Shown: piece by piece, positions 8,337 to 15,883 of the stretch
How the letters are laid out: the number at the start of each line of letters is the position of its first letter
How positions within the stretch are numbered: position 1 is the first letter of the stretch
Source of the DNA: Megasphaera sp. AM44-1BH
GTDB taxonomy: Bacteria; Bacillota; Negativicutes; Veillonellales; Megasphaeraceae
Direction of reading: 5' to 3'
Assembly: GCF_003467125.1 (NCBI RefSeq)
Contig: NZ_QSFA01000018.1
Coordinates: forward strand, 1 to 51,826
DNA length: 51,826 nt
Position numbers and translations under genes: made by a program
Notes under the pieces: model-generated
The model's input: the letters and a program-made list of their open reading frames with translations, nothing else
What the model was told of the DNA's origin: nothing
Databases searched by the model: none

Positions 8337-9299
8337 ATGCGAAATAAATATATTGATCTTGCTATTAATAAACTGGGAATAGCTTTTGATTCTCTTGACC
8401 TGACGTTTCATCAGATGGATACCGGTGTAACCGGTGATATAACCTCTTACTGGCCTGGACAGGAAGACGAAGATGTCCTAATATGTGTATTTAAAGGAAA
8501 ACAGATTTACGAACCATTTCACAGACAGGATTTTTTCTTTATCAATTACGCATACAGAAACAGCTATCAGGCATTATCAGAAAAATATAATAATCTCATC
8601 ACCATAAATGAAGATGAATGTTATATTGGACAGCCTTACAGCGGCTATGCCTTGCGTGCTGACAGCAGTGAAGATGTAGTAATCATCGGTGTGCTTATCC
8701 GCAAAGATTCCTTTTTCCGGGAATATCTACCAACCGTTTATACTGATTCAGACCTGTTTCGTTTCTTTGTCGAGCCACAGACGAATAAATTTTCAGATGA
8801 ATATATTCATCTGCCTGTTACCAAAGAGCATGCTATCCGTACGCTCTTTGAAATGATGGTAGTAGAATATGCTGACAAAGGTGAAGATACCCAACGCATC
8901 TTAAAGTCTATGCTCCAGACGCTGCTGCTTGAAATCGCCCGAAGATATAGAATTGAAAAAAGCGAAAGTGCCACCAAAACACTTGCGGAACAGATTATAG
9001 ATTATATGGGAGAGCATTCGGATGTGGTTACTCTAAAAGATATTGCTGCACATTTTTCCTATCATCCGAACTATATCTCTGCTCTCCTTCACAAAGAAAC
9101 CGGTAGAAAATTTACTGAAATTCTGCTTGAAAAGAGAATGGAGCGTGCCGTTCTTCTAATGAAAAATGCTTCCCTGACAATCGAGGAAATCTCTGTACTG
9201 CTTGGCTACAGCAATCATAGTAATTTTTATAAAGCTTTTAAAGAGTATTATCAAATGACTCCGAGAGAATACCTAAAACTCTCATGCGACAAATATTAG
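8337..9299 (+). CDS. AraC family transcriptional regulator
   Basis: A DNA-binding regulator of 320 residues. The N-terminal 200 residues are a ligand or sensing domain of the AraC type. The C-terminal ~100 residues form the paired helix-turn-helix, with LKDIAAHFSYHPNYISALLHKETG in the first half and IEEISVLLGYSNHSNFYKAFKEYY near 285-310 ending in MTPREYLK. The ATG at 8337 is preferred because AAAGGAG ends seven to eight bases before it; the ATG at 8331 sits against the Shine-Dalgarno. It lies between a divergent acetyltransferase gene and a codirectional alcohol dehydrogenase, both preceded by a common motif. It probably activates them in response to a small molecule. AT-rich, like the rest of the block. 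Confidence 0.88.
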   Translation: MRNKYIDLAINKLGIAFDSLDLTFHQMDTGVTGDITSYWPGQEDEDVLICVFKGKQIYEPFHRQDFFFINYAYRNSYQALSEKYNNLITINEDECYIGQPYSGYALRADSSEDVVIIGVLIRKDSFFREYLPTVYTDSDLFRFFVEPQTNKFSDEYIHLPVTKEHAIRTLFEMMVVEYADKGEDTQRILKSMLQTLLLEIARRYRIEKSESATKTLAEQIIDYMGEHSDVVTLKDIAAHFSYHPNYISALLHKETGRKFTEILLEKRMERAVLLMKNASLTIEEISVLLGYSNHSNFYKAFKEYYQMTPREYLKLSCDKY

Positions 9300-9328
9300 A
9301 AATTGCCACTAAAATGCTTAATATAAGA

Positions 9329-9359
9329 TAGTGACCGTCATACCTCCTGATTATATAAT
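9329..9359 (+). promoter_or_regulatory. Alcohol dehydrogenase promoter with candidate operator
   Basis: TAGTGACCGTCA (9329-9340) is followed by TATAAT (9354-9359). No good -35 hexamer stands 17 bases upstream of TATAAT, as expected for an activator-dependent promoter. The first motif matches the site at 8245-8254. Confidence 0.45.
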
Positions 9360-9412
9360 TAAATCAAATTCAGAGGTACATCTGAAAAGTCATAAAACAG
9401 GAGGTATAAACC

Positions 9413-10573
9413 ATGTATAATTTTAATTTTTATATGCCTACCAAGGTATTGTTTGGTCCCGGTAAACTAAATGAATTACACAGTGAACAGCTTCCAGGTA
9501 AAAAAGCACTGATTGCAATCGGTGGTCAGTCTGTAAAGAAATATGGCTATCTTGAAAGACTCGAAAAAGAATTAGATGCTGCCAACGTTGAACATGTATT
9601 ATTTGAAGGTATCCGCCCGAATCCTACTGATATCAATGTCATGGATGGAGCTAAAGCAATGAGGGAAAATGGCTGCGACTTTGTAATTGCATTGGGTGGT
9701 GGTTCCATTATGGACTGTTCAAAATGCATTGCCCTCATGGCATCCAATAACGGAGATATATGGGACTACTCATTATCAGCAAATGGAGGGAAAAAACAGC
9801 CTGAAAATCCGGCACTTCCTATTGTATGCGTTACAACCTCAGCAGGAACTGGAAGTGAAGTTGATATTGCTTCCGTAATTACAAATGATACAACACAGGA
9901 AAAAACCGGTATTTTCTTCCCGTCCATGTTCCCAACGCTTTCTATTGTTGACAGTGATCTGATGATGAGTGTTCCTGCAAAACTTACTGCTTATCAAGGT
10001 ATGGATGCATTTTTCCATGCTTCCGAAACCGTAGTAAACATCAATCACCATCCTATGGCAGAAATGTTTGCGTTAAAGACAATTGAATATGTTGCCAAAT
10101 ATCTTCCTCGTGCAGTAAAAGACGGAAATGATAAGGAAGCACGTGCATATATGGCTCTTGCTAATACTTTTGCCGGTTATTATATGATGTGTACTTCCGC
10201 ACATACAATGGAACATGTAATGGGAAGCTTTCATGATAAACTTGTTCATGGTGCGGGACTGATTGAAATTGCACATGCTTATTATGACTTCTTTGCCGAA
10301 AGAAAGGCATCCGAAGAAAATATGATAAAAATGGCTGCCGCAATGGGCGTTGCAAATCCTGCCAGTGGAAAAGATTTTATTAACGCTTTAGATAGACTGA
10401 TTTCTGACATCGGATGTGGTGACCTTAAAATGAGTGATGATGGTATTACCAAAGACGAATTAAAGTTATATCCTGCAAAGATTCATGAAGTCTTAGGTGG
10501 TGATATTACCGCTGATCCACTGCCATTATCTGATGATGACTATTTAACAATATTTGAAAACGCATGGAGGTAA
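9413..10573 (+). CDS. Iron-containing alcohol dehydrogenase
   Basis: A group III (iron-dependent) NAD(P)H alcohol/aldehyde oxidoreductase, 386 residues, full length and cytosolic. The nucleotide-binding GGGSIMDCSK lies near residue 97. Metal ligands are visible as GMDAFFHASE (Asp and His near 194-198), TMEHVMG and the later histidine of LVHGAGL. AGGAGGT precedes the ATG. It is close to butanol-dehydrogenase-like YqhD/BdhA types in layout, though the substrate cannot be read. The IS relic's end starts three bases after its stop codon, so the element inserted or recombined right behind the gene. Its promoter motif ties it to the AraC gene upstream. Confidence 0.92.
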   Translation: MYNFNFYMPTKVLFGPGKLNELHSEQLPGKKALIAIGGQSVKKYGYLERLEKELDAANVEHVLFEGIRPNPTDINVMDGAKAMRENGCDFVIALGGGSIMDCSKCIALMASNNGDIWDYSLSANGGKKQPENPALPIVCVTTSAGTGSEVDIASVITNDTTQEKTGIFFPSMFPTLSIVDSDLMMSVPAKLTAYQGMDAFFHASETVVNINHHPMAEMFALKTIEYVAKYLPRAVKDGNDKEARAYMALANTFAGYYMMCTSAHTMEHVMGSFHDKLVHGAGLIEIAHAYYDFFAERKASEENMIKMAAAMGVANPASGKDFINALDRLISDIGCGDLKMSDDGITKDELKLYPAKIHEVLGGDITADPLPLSDDDYLTIFENAWR

Positions 10574-10575
10574 AA

Positions 10576-10925
10576 TCCCATCTTTGACACTTAAAAAATA
10601 GTAAAAGGCTTGAAACCCTAGTAAATACGGGCTTCGAGCCTTTTTGATTGGTGTAAATTTTGAGTACTTTTTTACAGTTTACTGGCCTTTATAATTTTTT
10701 TCATTTGAGACGCACTTAAGACTTCGTAATCCGTTCGGAAACCAAATGCTTCATGCAAGGCATCGGTTACATCCGTTCGTGTATAGGTGGGGATATAATC
10801 TCCCATAGGGGCTTCTAAAAAGTTTAAGTTCCGGATTCCTGTGATTAATTTCTTTGTAGTAAAAGCATAGTGCGTTTTCTTTTCCAGATATCGATATATC
10901 ATCAAAGAAAACAAATAAGGAAATG
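10576..10925 (-). mobile_element. IS1634-like element relic, second copy
   Basis: The minus strand encodes the last 80 or so residues of an IS4/IS1634-type transposase (stop at 10672): LMIYRYLEKK, GDYIPTYTRTDVTDALHE and GFRTDYEVLSASQM. The stop is followed by a hairpin (AAGGCTTGAAACCC/GGGCTTCGAGCCTT) and the end TCCCATCTTTGACACTT at 10576-10592, identical to 232-248. The element is cut off near 10920, and unrelated sequence leads into the KduD fragment. No left end or intact transposase is seen. Confidence 0.75.
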
Positions 10926-10967
10926 AGCCCGGATACGGTCTTCCCAGGATAAATAAACGGGACGGGC

Positions 10968-11382
10968 CTTAAATTCTGTTTTCATTCTTTGCCAGGAAGC
11001 TGCAAAAATCATGCTCCCTAAAGGCTATGGCAAAATCGTTACGATTGCATCCATGGTTTCCTTCTTCGGAGGACAGACCGTTCCGGCATACTCTGCTGCC
11101 AAAGGCGGTATTGCCCAGATGACGAAAGAAATGAGTAATGACTGGATTGGCGGGGGTAGCAATGTCAACTCTTTGGCACCGGGCTATATGGCGACAGAAA
11201 TGAATGAAGCCCTCCTGGACAAGAGCAATCCCCGCTATGCCCAGATTACGGAACGTATCCCGGTACACCGCTGGGGCGATGGCAACGATATGAAAGGTCC
11301 ATGCCTGTTCCTGTGCTCCCACGCCAGCGATTATCTCGGCGGTGCCATCATTCCTGTAGATGGCGGCTATCTGGTCAAATAA
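10968..11382 (+). pseudogene. kduD: KduD-like SDR dehydrogenase, 5'-truncated
   Basis: The C-terminal ~135 residues of a short-chain dehydrogenase resembling 2-deoxy-D-gluconate 3-dehydrogenase (KduD, pectin/uronate breakdown). Homology starts at about 10968 (LNSVFILCQEAAKIM), before the first ATG at 11011. Catalytic residues remain: the serine strand KIVTIASM and YSAAKGG with YxxxK; the C-terminus is LGGAIIPVDGGYLV. The N-terminal Rossmann half with the NAD-binding glycines is missing, so the product could not bind cofactor normally. It lies at the right junction of the accessory block, and its GC-richer codons match the host chromosome. It was probably an intact gene next to the M18 gene before rearrangement. 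Confidence 0.82.
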
Positions 11383-11410
11383 TCAACTATCCGGTACGAC
11401 CGTTGTAAAA

Positions 11411-11457
11411 AAATGGCCTGCACCATAGTGGTTCTGCTATCATGGTGCAAGCCATTT
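11411..11457 (-). terminator. M18 aminopeptidase terminator
   Basis: A 16-base stem (AAATGGCCTGCACCAT with ATGGTGCAAGCCATTT, one wobble pair) followed on the minus strand by a run of seven T. It ends the M18 transcript and is duplicated at 5496-5542. Confidence 0.8.
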
Positions 11458-11801
11458 CGTTTATGGGAGTTACCGGCTGAAAAACACGGTCATCAGCCGT
11501 TGAAGTGCTTCCTGATCCGATGCTCCCATGGTTTCCCGGGCAGAGTGCATTGCCAGGAGTGGCAGCCCTACGTCCATGGTGCGCATGGGCATGTTGGCGG
11601 ACAGGAGGGAACCCAGTGTGGAGCCTCCCCGCATGTCCGAGCGGTTCAGGAAAAATTGATAGGGGATGTCATGGCTTTCGCAGAGACTGCGGGCGATGGC
11701 AATCGCTTCGGCGTCACCGGCATAGGTCTGGCTGCAGGCTGTTTTCAGAACCAGACCTCCGTTGAGGACAGAAATGTTGGTGGGGTCGTTCTTGCCGGGA
11801 T
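11413..11801. repeat. 389-bp direct repeat, right copy
   Basis: The parental copy: it lies inside the intact M18 gene and its terminator. It is nearly identical to 5498-5886. Recombination between the copies would delete 5915 bases and restore a single M18 locus beside the TPR-protein gene. Confidence 0.93.
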
Positions 11802-12753
11802 AGTTCGGATGGAAGGCATGGGCCGCATCGAGAGAGAAGAAATAGCCGCGGCCCATATCGGAAAACAACTCAGATTCTGTATAGCCGAGAGCGGCGTATA
11901 TCCGCTGCAGGATCTGGGGGCAGATTAGTGATGCGGCCCCTTGTTTGCTGCGGCTGCCGACTTCTTCGTTGTCAAAGAGGGCGATGAGATTCAGTCCGTC
12001 TGTGCTGGTGCCGTTCAGGAGCCCCATGAGGCAGGCATAAACCGAGGTCTGATTGTCCAGACGGGAAGAAGAGATAAATTCATTATTCCGTCCTAAGAGA
12101 CAAGGCGGCTCTGCCGGATAGACCGTCAGTTCATAAGACAGGATGTCTTCTGCCGGCAGAGAAAATTCATCGGCCAGAAATTCCGGGAAAAAGGAATCGT
12201 CAGTGGGTGTACTTCCGAACTGTGTAAAGAGGGGGAGCATGTCTTTCTGGGGATTCAGCTTTTCTCCGTCGTTGACAGAAGGGTTCATGTGGATTGCCAG
12301 GTGGGGAATCGTAAGAAGAGGGCGCCGGGCATCGACATAGCGGACATCGGGATTATAGGCATCGTCACTGCGGAGCACGATTTTGCCGGCCAGGGACAAG
12401 GGACGGTCCAGCCAGGTGTTGCGGATCATGCCGCCATAAAGTTCAACGTTGAGTTTCCCGTAATTTTGCGTATGTATCCCTGCATGGGGCTTGATGCGCA
12501 GGCAGGGAAAATCCGTATGGGCAGCAGCGATGTGCAGGTGACTCCGCGGTTTCCTGCCGATGCGGAACGCCAGCAGGGTCGAGCCGAATACGCGGATATA
12601 GTATGCCTTTCCCGGCGTCAGCGACCACGGATGAGATAAGGAAAGGGGCGTAAATCCTTTTTCTTCCAGCAGGTCCATGCCGGCCTGGGCGGAGTGAAAA
12701 GGGGATACGGCCTTTTCCAGAAAATCGAATAAACCTGTTTGTATTGTGTCCAT
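11470..12753 (-). CDS. M18 family aminopeptidase
   Basis: A cytosolic metallo-aminopeptidase of family M18 (aspartyl aminopeptidase type; ApeB/LAP4 relatives) that removes N-terminal, usually acidic, residues from peptides. At 427 residues it is full length. Motifs are HIAAAHTDFPCLRIKP (first metal histidine and aspartate near 80), ALFDNEEVGSRSKQGA near 265 (catalytic glutamates) and a final metal-binding histidine in LLAMHSARE. ATG 12753 is chosen because GGAGG stands eight bases before it; a possible upstream ATG overlaps this site. The gene starts right after the stop of the LysR gene and was probably cotranscribed with it. Its 3' end is duplicated 5.9 kb away. Confidence 0.9.
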   Translation of the reverse strand: MDTIQTGLFDFLEKAVSPFHSAQAGMDLLEEKGFTPLSLSHPWSLTPGKAYYIRVFGSTLLAFRIGRKPRSHLHIAAAHTDFPCLRIKPHAGIHTQNYGKLNVELYGGMIRNTWLDRPLSLAGKIVLRSDDAYNPDVRYVDARRPLLTIPHLAIHMNPSVNDGEKLNPQKDMLPLFTQFGSTPTDDSFFPEFLADEFSLPAEDILSYELTVYPAEPPCLLGRNNEFISSSRLDNQTSVYACLMGLLNGTSTDGLNLIALFDNEEVGSRSKQGAASLICPQILQRIYAALGYTESELFSDMGRGYFFSLDAAHAFHPNYPGKNDPTNISVLNGGLVLKTACSQTYAGDAEAIAIARSLCESHDIPYQFFLNRSDMRGGSTLGSLLSANMPMRTMDVGLPLLAMHSARETMGASDQEALQRLMTVFFSR

Positions 12754-12768
12754 TTTAGCAGCCTCCAT

Positions 12769-13680
12769 TCAATTCGTATCACTATGCATAGTTCCCGGCA
12801 GCCAGCTTTGTATGTTGAGACATTCCTGGATGATGTGGGACATGGGCGGTGTGAGAAATTTATCTTTATGATAGACGATGCGGAAAATACGCTGGAATGT
12901 GAGGCCCGGCAGGGGAAGTTCACACAGCGTTCCGGCTTCTATTTCCTTCCGGACCAGACGGCGCGAGAGAAAGGCAGTTCCCAGATTGGCCATGACGGCT
13001 TTTTTGATGGCTTCAGAATTATTGTAAACGCCGCAGACATGATAGGGAATGGCGTGGTTGTCCATGACGCGGGCGAACAATTCCCGTGTACCACTGCCGG
13101 ATTCCCGCAGAAATACGGGGATATGGTCCAGATCGTGGCACTGATGGATATCTTTCCGGCTCCATGGATTTTGGGGCGAGGCAATGGCAGTCAGCTCATC
13201 GGTCAGGAACGGAAGTGACGTGAGGTAGGGAGAGGTCAGACGACCTTCAATGAGGGCCAGGTCCAGTTTATCTTCTATAAGCCGTTGTTCCAGCTCTTTC
13301 GTATTATGGATTTCCGAACAGATTTCCTGCTCAGGAAGGAGGATATGTTCGTGCTGCAATAGTTCGACTAACAGGACTTCTCCAATGGTAATACTGGCCC
13401 CCAGACGCAGGGGAATCTAATTTTGCAGGGATTTCATACCCGCTTCTGTTTTTTTTATGAGTGACGTAATCTGATAGGCATATTGTAATAGATGCTGGCC
13501 TGCTGCTGTCACAAAAATACGCCGGCCCAGACGGTGGAACAGCAATAACCCATAGTGATCTTCCAGCTCATGAATAGCCTGGGTAATAGACGGCTGACTG
13601 ATGTGCAGCTGTCTGGCGGCATGGGTCATGTTCATGGTTTCGCAGACGGCGATGAATATCTGCAAATGACGAAGTGTCAT
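12769..13680 (-). pseudogene. LysR family regulator with internal amber stop
   Basis: A complete LysR-type regulator of about 303 codons, broken by one in-frame TAG at 13417-13419 (codon 88). The N-terminal part has the winged helix (LQIFIAVCETMNMTHAARQL, then ISQPSITQAIHELE). After the stop the same frame continues without loss (RLGASITIGEVLL, the usual entry to the effector domain) through GSGTRELFARVM to the end. Nothing else is damaged, so the mutation is recent or the codon is read through at low level. It stands divergently from the YeiH-type transporter, the typical yeiE/yeiH or cysL/ywfK-like pairing, which it presumably regulated. A second initiation at TTG 13359 could make a free effector domain, but no good ribosome site supports it. 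Confidence 0.85.
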
Positions 13681-13736
13681 CGTATCACCTGTTTCTATAT
13701 AGGTATTTACTTATGGATTATATTATATATCGGTAT

Positions 13737-13765
13737 TTTCCATATGGAAAGGGGTGCGGTATACT
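13737..13765 (+). promoter_or_regulatory. yeiH promoter with palindrome over the -35
   Basis: TATACT (13760-13765) is a -10 candidate, with TTTCCA at 13737-13742, 17 bases upstream. The -35 lies inside the perfect 14-base palindrome TTTCCATATGGAAA (13737-13750), a plausible operator for the divergent LysR regulator. Confidence 0.45.
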
Positions 13766-13803
13766 TATTCCATCGTGATTTTGCGTAGAGGAGTGAATAT
13801 AGA

Positions 13804-14817
13804 ATGAGTAACATGCAAAGCGTGGAATGGCATCGTGCTGCCGTTGGTTTTATCCTGACATTGGCCTGTTCCCTGGCAGGCTGGCAGCTGGCAAAGCTGC
13901 CGGGGTTTTCCCTGATTGGTCATCTCGTACTGGCCCTGCTTCTGGGCATGGCGCTTCAGATTTTTCGTTCGCTGACCCTGACGGCCCGGGAAAGCACCGG
14001 ATTCATTGCCAATAAATTTTTACGGGCTGGTATTATTTTACTGGGATTCAAACTGAATCTGGTCATCCTCATGACATCGGGTCTGCGCAGCCTGGAAGCG
14101 GCTGTCGTCGTTGTTACCGTGATGATTCTTATCAATTATGGCGTGGCCCGGTTATTCCGGGTAGACCACACGCTGGCACTACTTACAGCATGCGGATGCA
14201 GTATCTGCGGGGCTGCGGCTGTCATGGGGATATCGGGGACGGTAAAAGCAAAAGCCAGCCAGTCTGTCCTGGCCGTGGCCATCGTAGCCGTCCTAGGTAC
14301 GGTATTTACTCTGATTGAAGTCGGACTGCAGCCGTTCCTGGGATTTACTGACAGCCAGTTTGGCGTCATGGCCGGCCTGAGCCTTCATGAAATCGCCCAC
14401 GCCGTAGCTGCTGGGGGGAGTGCGGGACCGGTGGGAACTGATAGTGCCATCATTGCCAAGCTTTCCCGGGTCCTGTTGCTGGCTCCTGTCGCCATTATCG
14501 TAGGTGTTCTTGAAGCCTGGCGCAACCGGCGGCAGAGCGATGGCAGGCAGAAAATGAAAGTGCCCATTCCCTGGTTTATGGGCGGGTTCATCCTGGCCAG
14601 TGCCATCGGGTCCTATGTGCCGGCTGTTGCGACCGTGGTACCATTCCTGGTACAGGCTGCCTATATCATTCTGGGAATGGCTATGGCCGCCCTGGGCCTG
14701 AACGTAAATTTCAGTGTCATAGCCAAAGAAGGGGTCCGTCCCATGGCGGGAGCCTTCCTGTGCTCCTTCATCATACTGGGGCTGGGCTGGTTTATTGCAT
14801 CCCATTATTTTATTTAG
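13804..14817 (+). CDS. YeiH/UPF0324 family membrane protein (putative sulfate/anion exporter)
   Basis: An integral membrane protein of 337 residues with about ten hydrophobic segments, the usual length for YeiH. Family signatures visible are LLGMALQIF, RAGIILLGFKLN, the cysteine pair in CGCSICGAAAVM near 132-140, and LSLHEIAHAVAAG near 195. Members are annotated as putative sulfate exporters, and some are linked to taurine or cysteine metabolism; transport has not been shown for most. AGAGGAG stands before ATG 13804. The divergent partner is a LysR gene with a nonsense codon, so regulation may be lost or constitutive. A terminator follows. Confidence 0.85.
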   Translation: MSNMQSVEWHRAAVGFILTLACSLAGWQLAKLPGFSLIGHLVLALLLGMALQIFRSLTLTARESTGFIANKFLRAGIILLGFKLNLVILMTSGLRSLEAAVVVVTVMILINYGVARLFRVDHTLALLTACGCSICGAAAVMGISGTVKAKASQSVLAVAIVAVLGTVFTLIEVGLQPFLGFTDSQFGVMAGLSLHEIAHAVAAGGSAGPVGTDSAIIAKLSRVLLLAPVAIIVGVLEAWRNRRQSDGRQKMKVPIPWFMGGFILASAIGSYVPAVATVVPFLVQAAYIILGMAMAALGLNVNFSVIAKEGVRPMAGAFLCSFIILGLGWFIASHYFI

Positions 14818-14836
14818 GTATATAGGTTAGACAAAC

Positions 14837-14893
14837 AAAGAGGCTGTCTGCCGTATCAGATTTTTGGATCTGGTATGGCAGGCAGCCTTTTTG
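14837..14893. terminator. Intrinsic terminator, convergent genes
   Basis: Long imperfect stem, AGGCTGTCTGCCGTATCAG against CTGGTATGGCAGGCAGCCT, followed by TTTTT on the plus strand. It lies between yeiH and the alpha/beta hydrolase gene and may serve both. Confidence 0.75.
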
Positions 14894-14909
14894 CACCCAT
14901 CGTTCTGTA

Positions 14910-15671
14910 TCAGCTGAAAAATTCAATAATTTTGTGGATGGCCAGGGCCATATGATTGGGGTTCTGGAACGGATGATTGGCCCCTTCGACGGGAATGAAT
15001 TCAATGACGTTGTTTTCCGCGAACCGTTCGGAAATCTCGATGGGGACCATTTCGTCCTTTGTTCCGTGGATGACAATCATGTCATCGGCATAGTCGAAAT
15101 ATTCCTGCTTCAGTATATCGAAATCCCGGAGAGAGTCGAGAAAATGCTGGTCGATTTTCATCTTCCGATCGAACCCTGCTTGGATTTCCTTTCCCTTGCG
15201 GAGCTTGCTCTTGTCGGCTTCGGGAATGAAATCGCACATAGTCTGATACATATTGATAGCCGGGCACCGCAAGGCAATCTTTTTAAAGGGATTTCCCTTT
15301 TCAATCAGGTAGCGGAGCGTAACGTAGCCACCGAAACTGGTAGAGTAGATGTACAGTGTTTCTGCCTGTAATTCTTCACGGGCATACTGTATGACCAGGT
15401 CGAGATAGGTCATACATTCTTCAACGGTCAGCTTTTTCCGGGCATCCTCTCCATGGCATGGCCAGTCAAAAGCAAGGGCTGCATAGTCGCTGTATTTCGC
15501 TGCCAGGTGTTCGCCGAAATGCTGCGTACCGGCCGTATCCTTGCTGCTCCCGAATCCATGGGTGACCAGGACGATATGGGAAAAAGTACGGGCCGTTTTC
15601 TGATGGTCACTGCAAATCAGCCTGCAGCGGATACTATAGCCGTCTTTATTAATGTCAAATCGTTTCTCCAT
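14910..15671 (-). CDS. Alpha/beta hydrolase
   Basis: A serine hydrolase of 253 residues with a complete catalytic set: oxyanion region VTHGFGSSKD near 36-45, nucleophile elbow YSTSFGGY near 112, acid in HGTKDEMVP near 200 and histidine in GANHPF near 233. Likely cytosolic; a signal peptide is not visible once the start is set at ATG 15671, which follows AAAAGAGG at a spacing of about ten bases. The longer open frame (to 15755) starts in AT-rich leader sequence and lacks support. The fold resembles monoglyceride-lipase or acyl-esterase-like serine hydrolases. The substrate is unknown. Confidence 0.82.
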   Translation of the reverse strand: MEKRFDINKDGYSIRCRLICSDHQKTARTFSHIVLVTHGFGSSKDTAGTQHFGEHLAAKYSDYAALAFDWPCHGEDARKKLTVEECMTYLDLVIQYAREELQAETLYIYSTSFGGYVTLRYLIEKGNPFKKIALRCPAINMYQTMCDFIPEADKSKLRKGKEIQAGFDRKMKIDQHFLDSLRDFDILKQEYFDYADDMIVIHGTKDEMVPIEISERFAENNVIEFIPVEGANHPFQNPNHMALAIHKIIEFFS

Positions 15672-15816
15672 GACGTAATGCCTCTTTTTAATGTTAAAAT
15701 TTGTATTTGTCACGAAATAAGTATAGCAGAAATTACCTGTTTGGAAAATAAGCATAATATATAATTAAATGCTATGGCCAGACTGCTGCATCTGTATCGC
15801 CACGGTGCCTTATGTG

Positions 15817-15825
15817 TGGTACAAT
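15817..15825 (+). promoter_or_regulatory. Extended -10 promoter for pepC
   Basis: TGGTACAAT fits the extended -10 form (TGn followed by TACAAT); the -35 region is weak. It lies about 60 bases before the pepC start. Confidence 0.4.
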
Positions 15826-15883
15826 GACCTATAAGAAAGCTATGCTTTCTGATACAGTTGACAGATAAGTGAGGCGCTATGGT

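Noticed and set aside
13359..13361. A separate gene starting at TTG 13359 encoding a LysR effector domain
   Set aside because: It is in the same frame as the upstream half and has no ribosome site; the parts are one interrupted gene.
13417..13419. TAG in the LysR gene as a pyrrolysine codon
   Set aside because: LysR proteins do not use pyrrolysine and nothing in the window suggests the system; a nonsense mutation is simpler.
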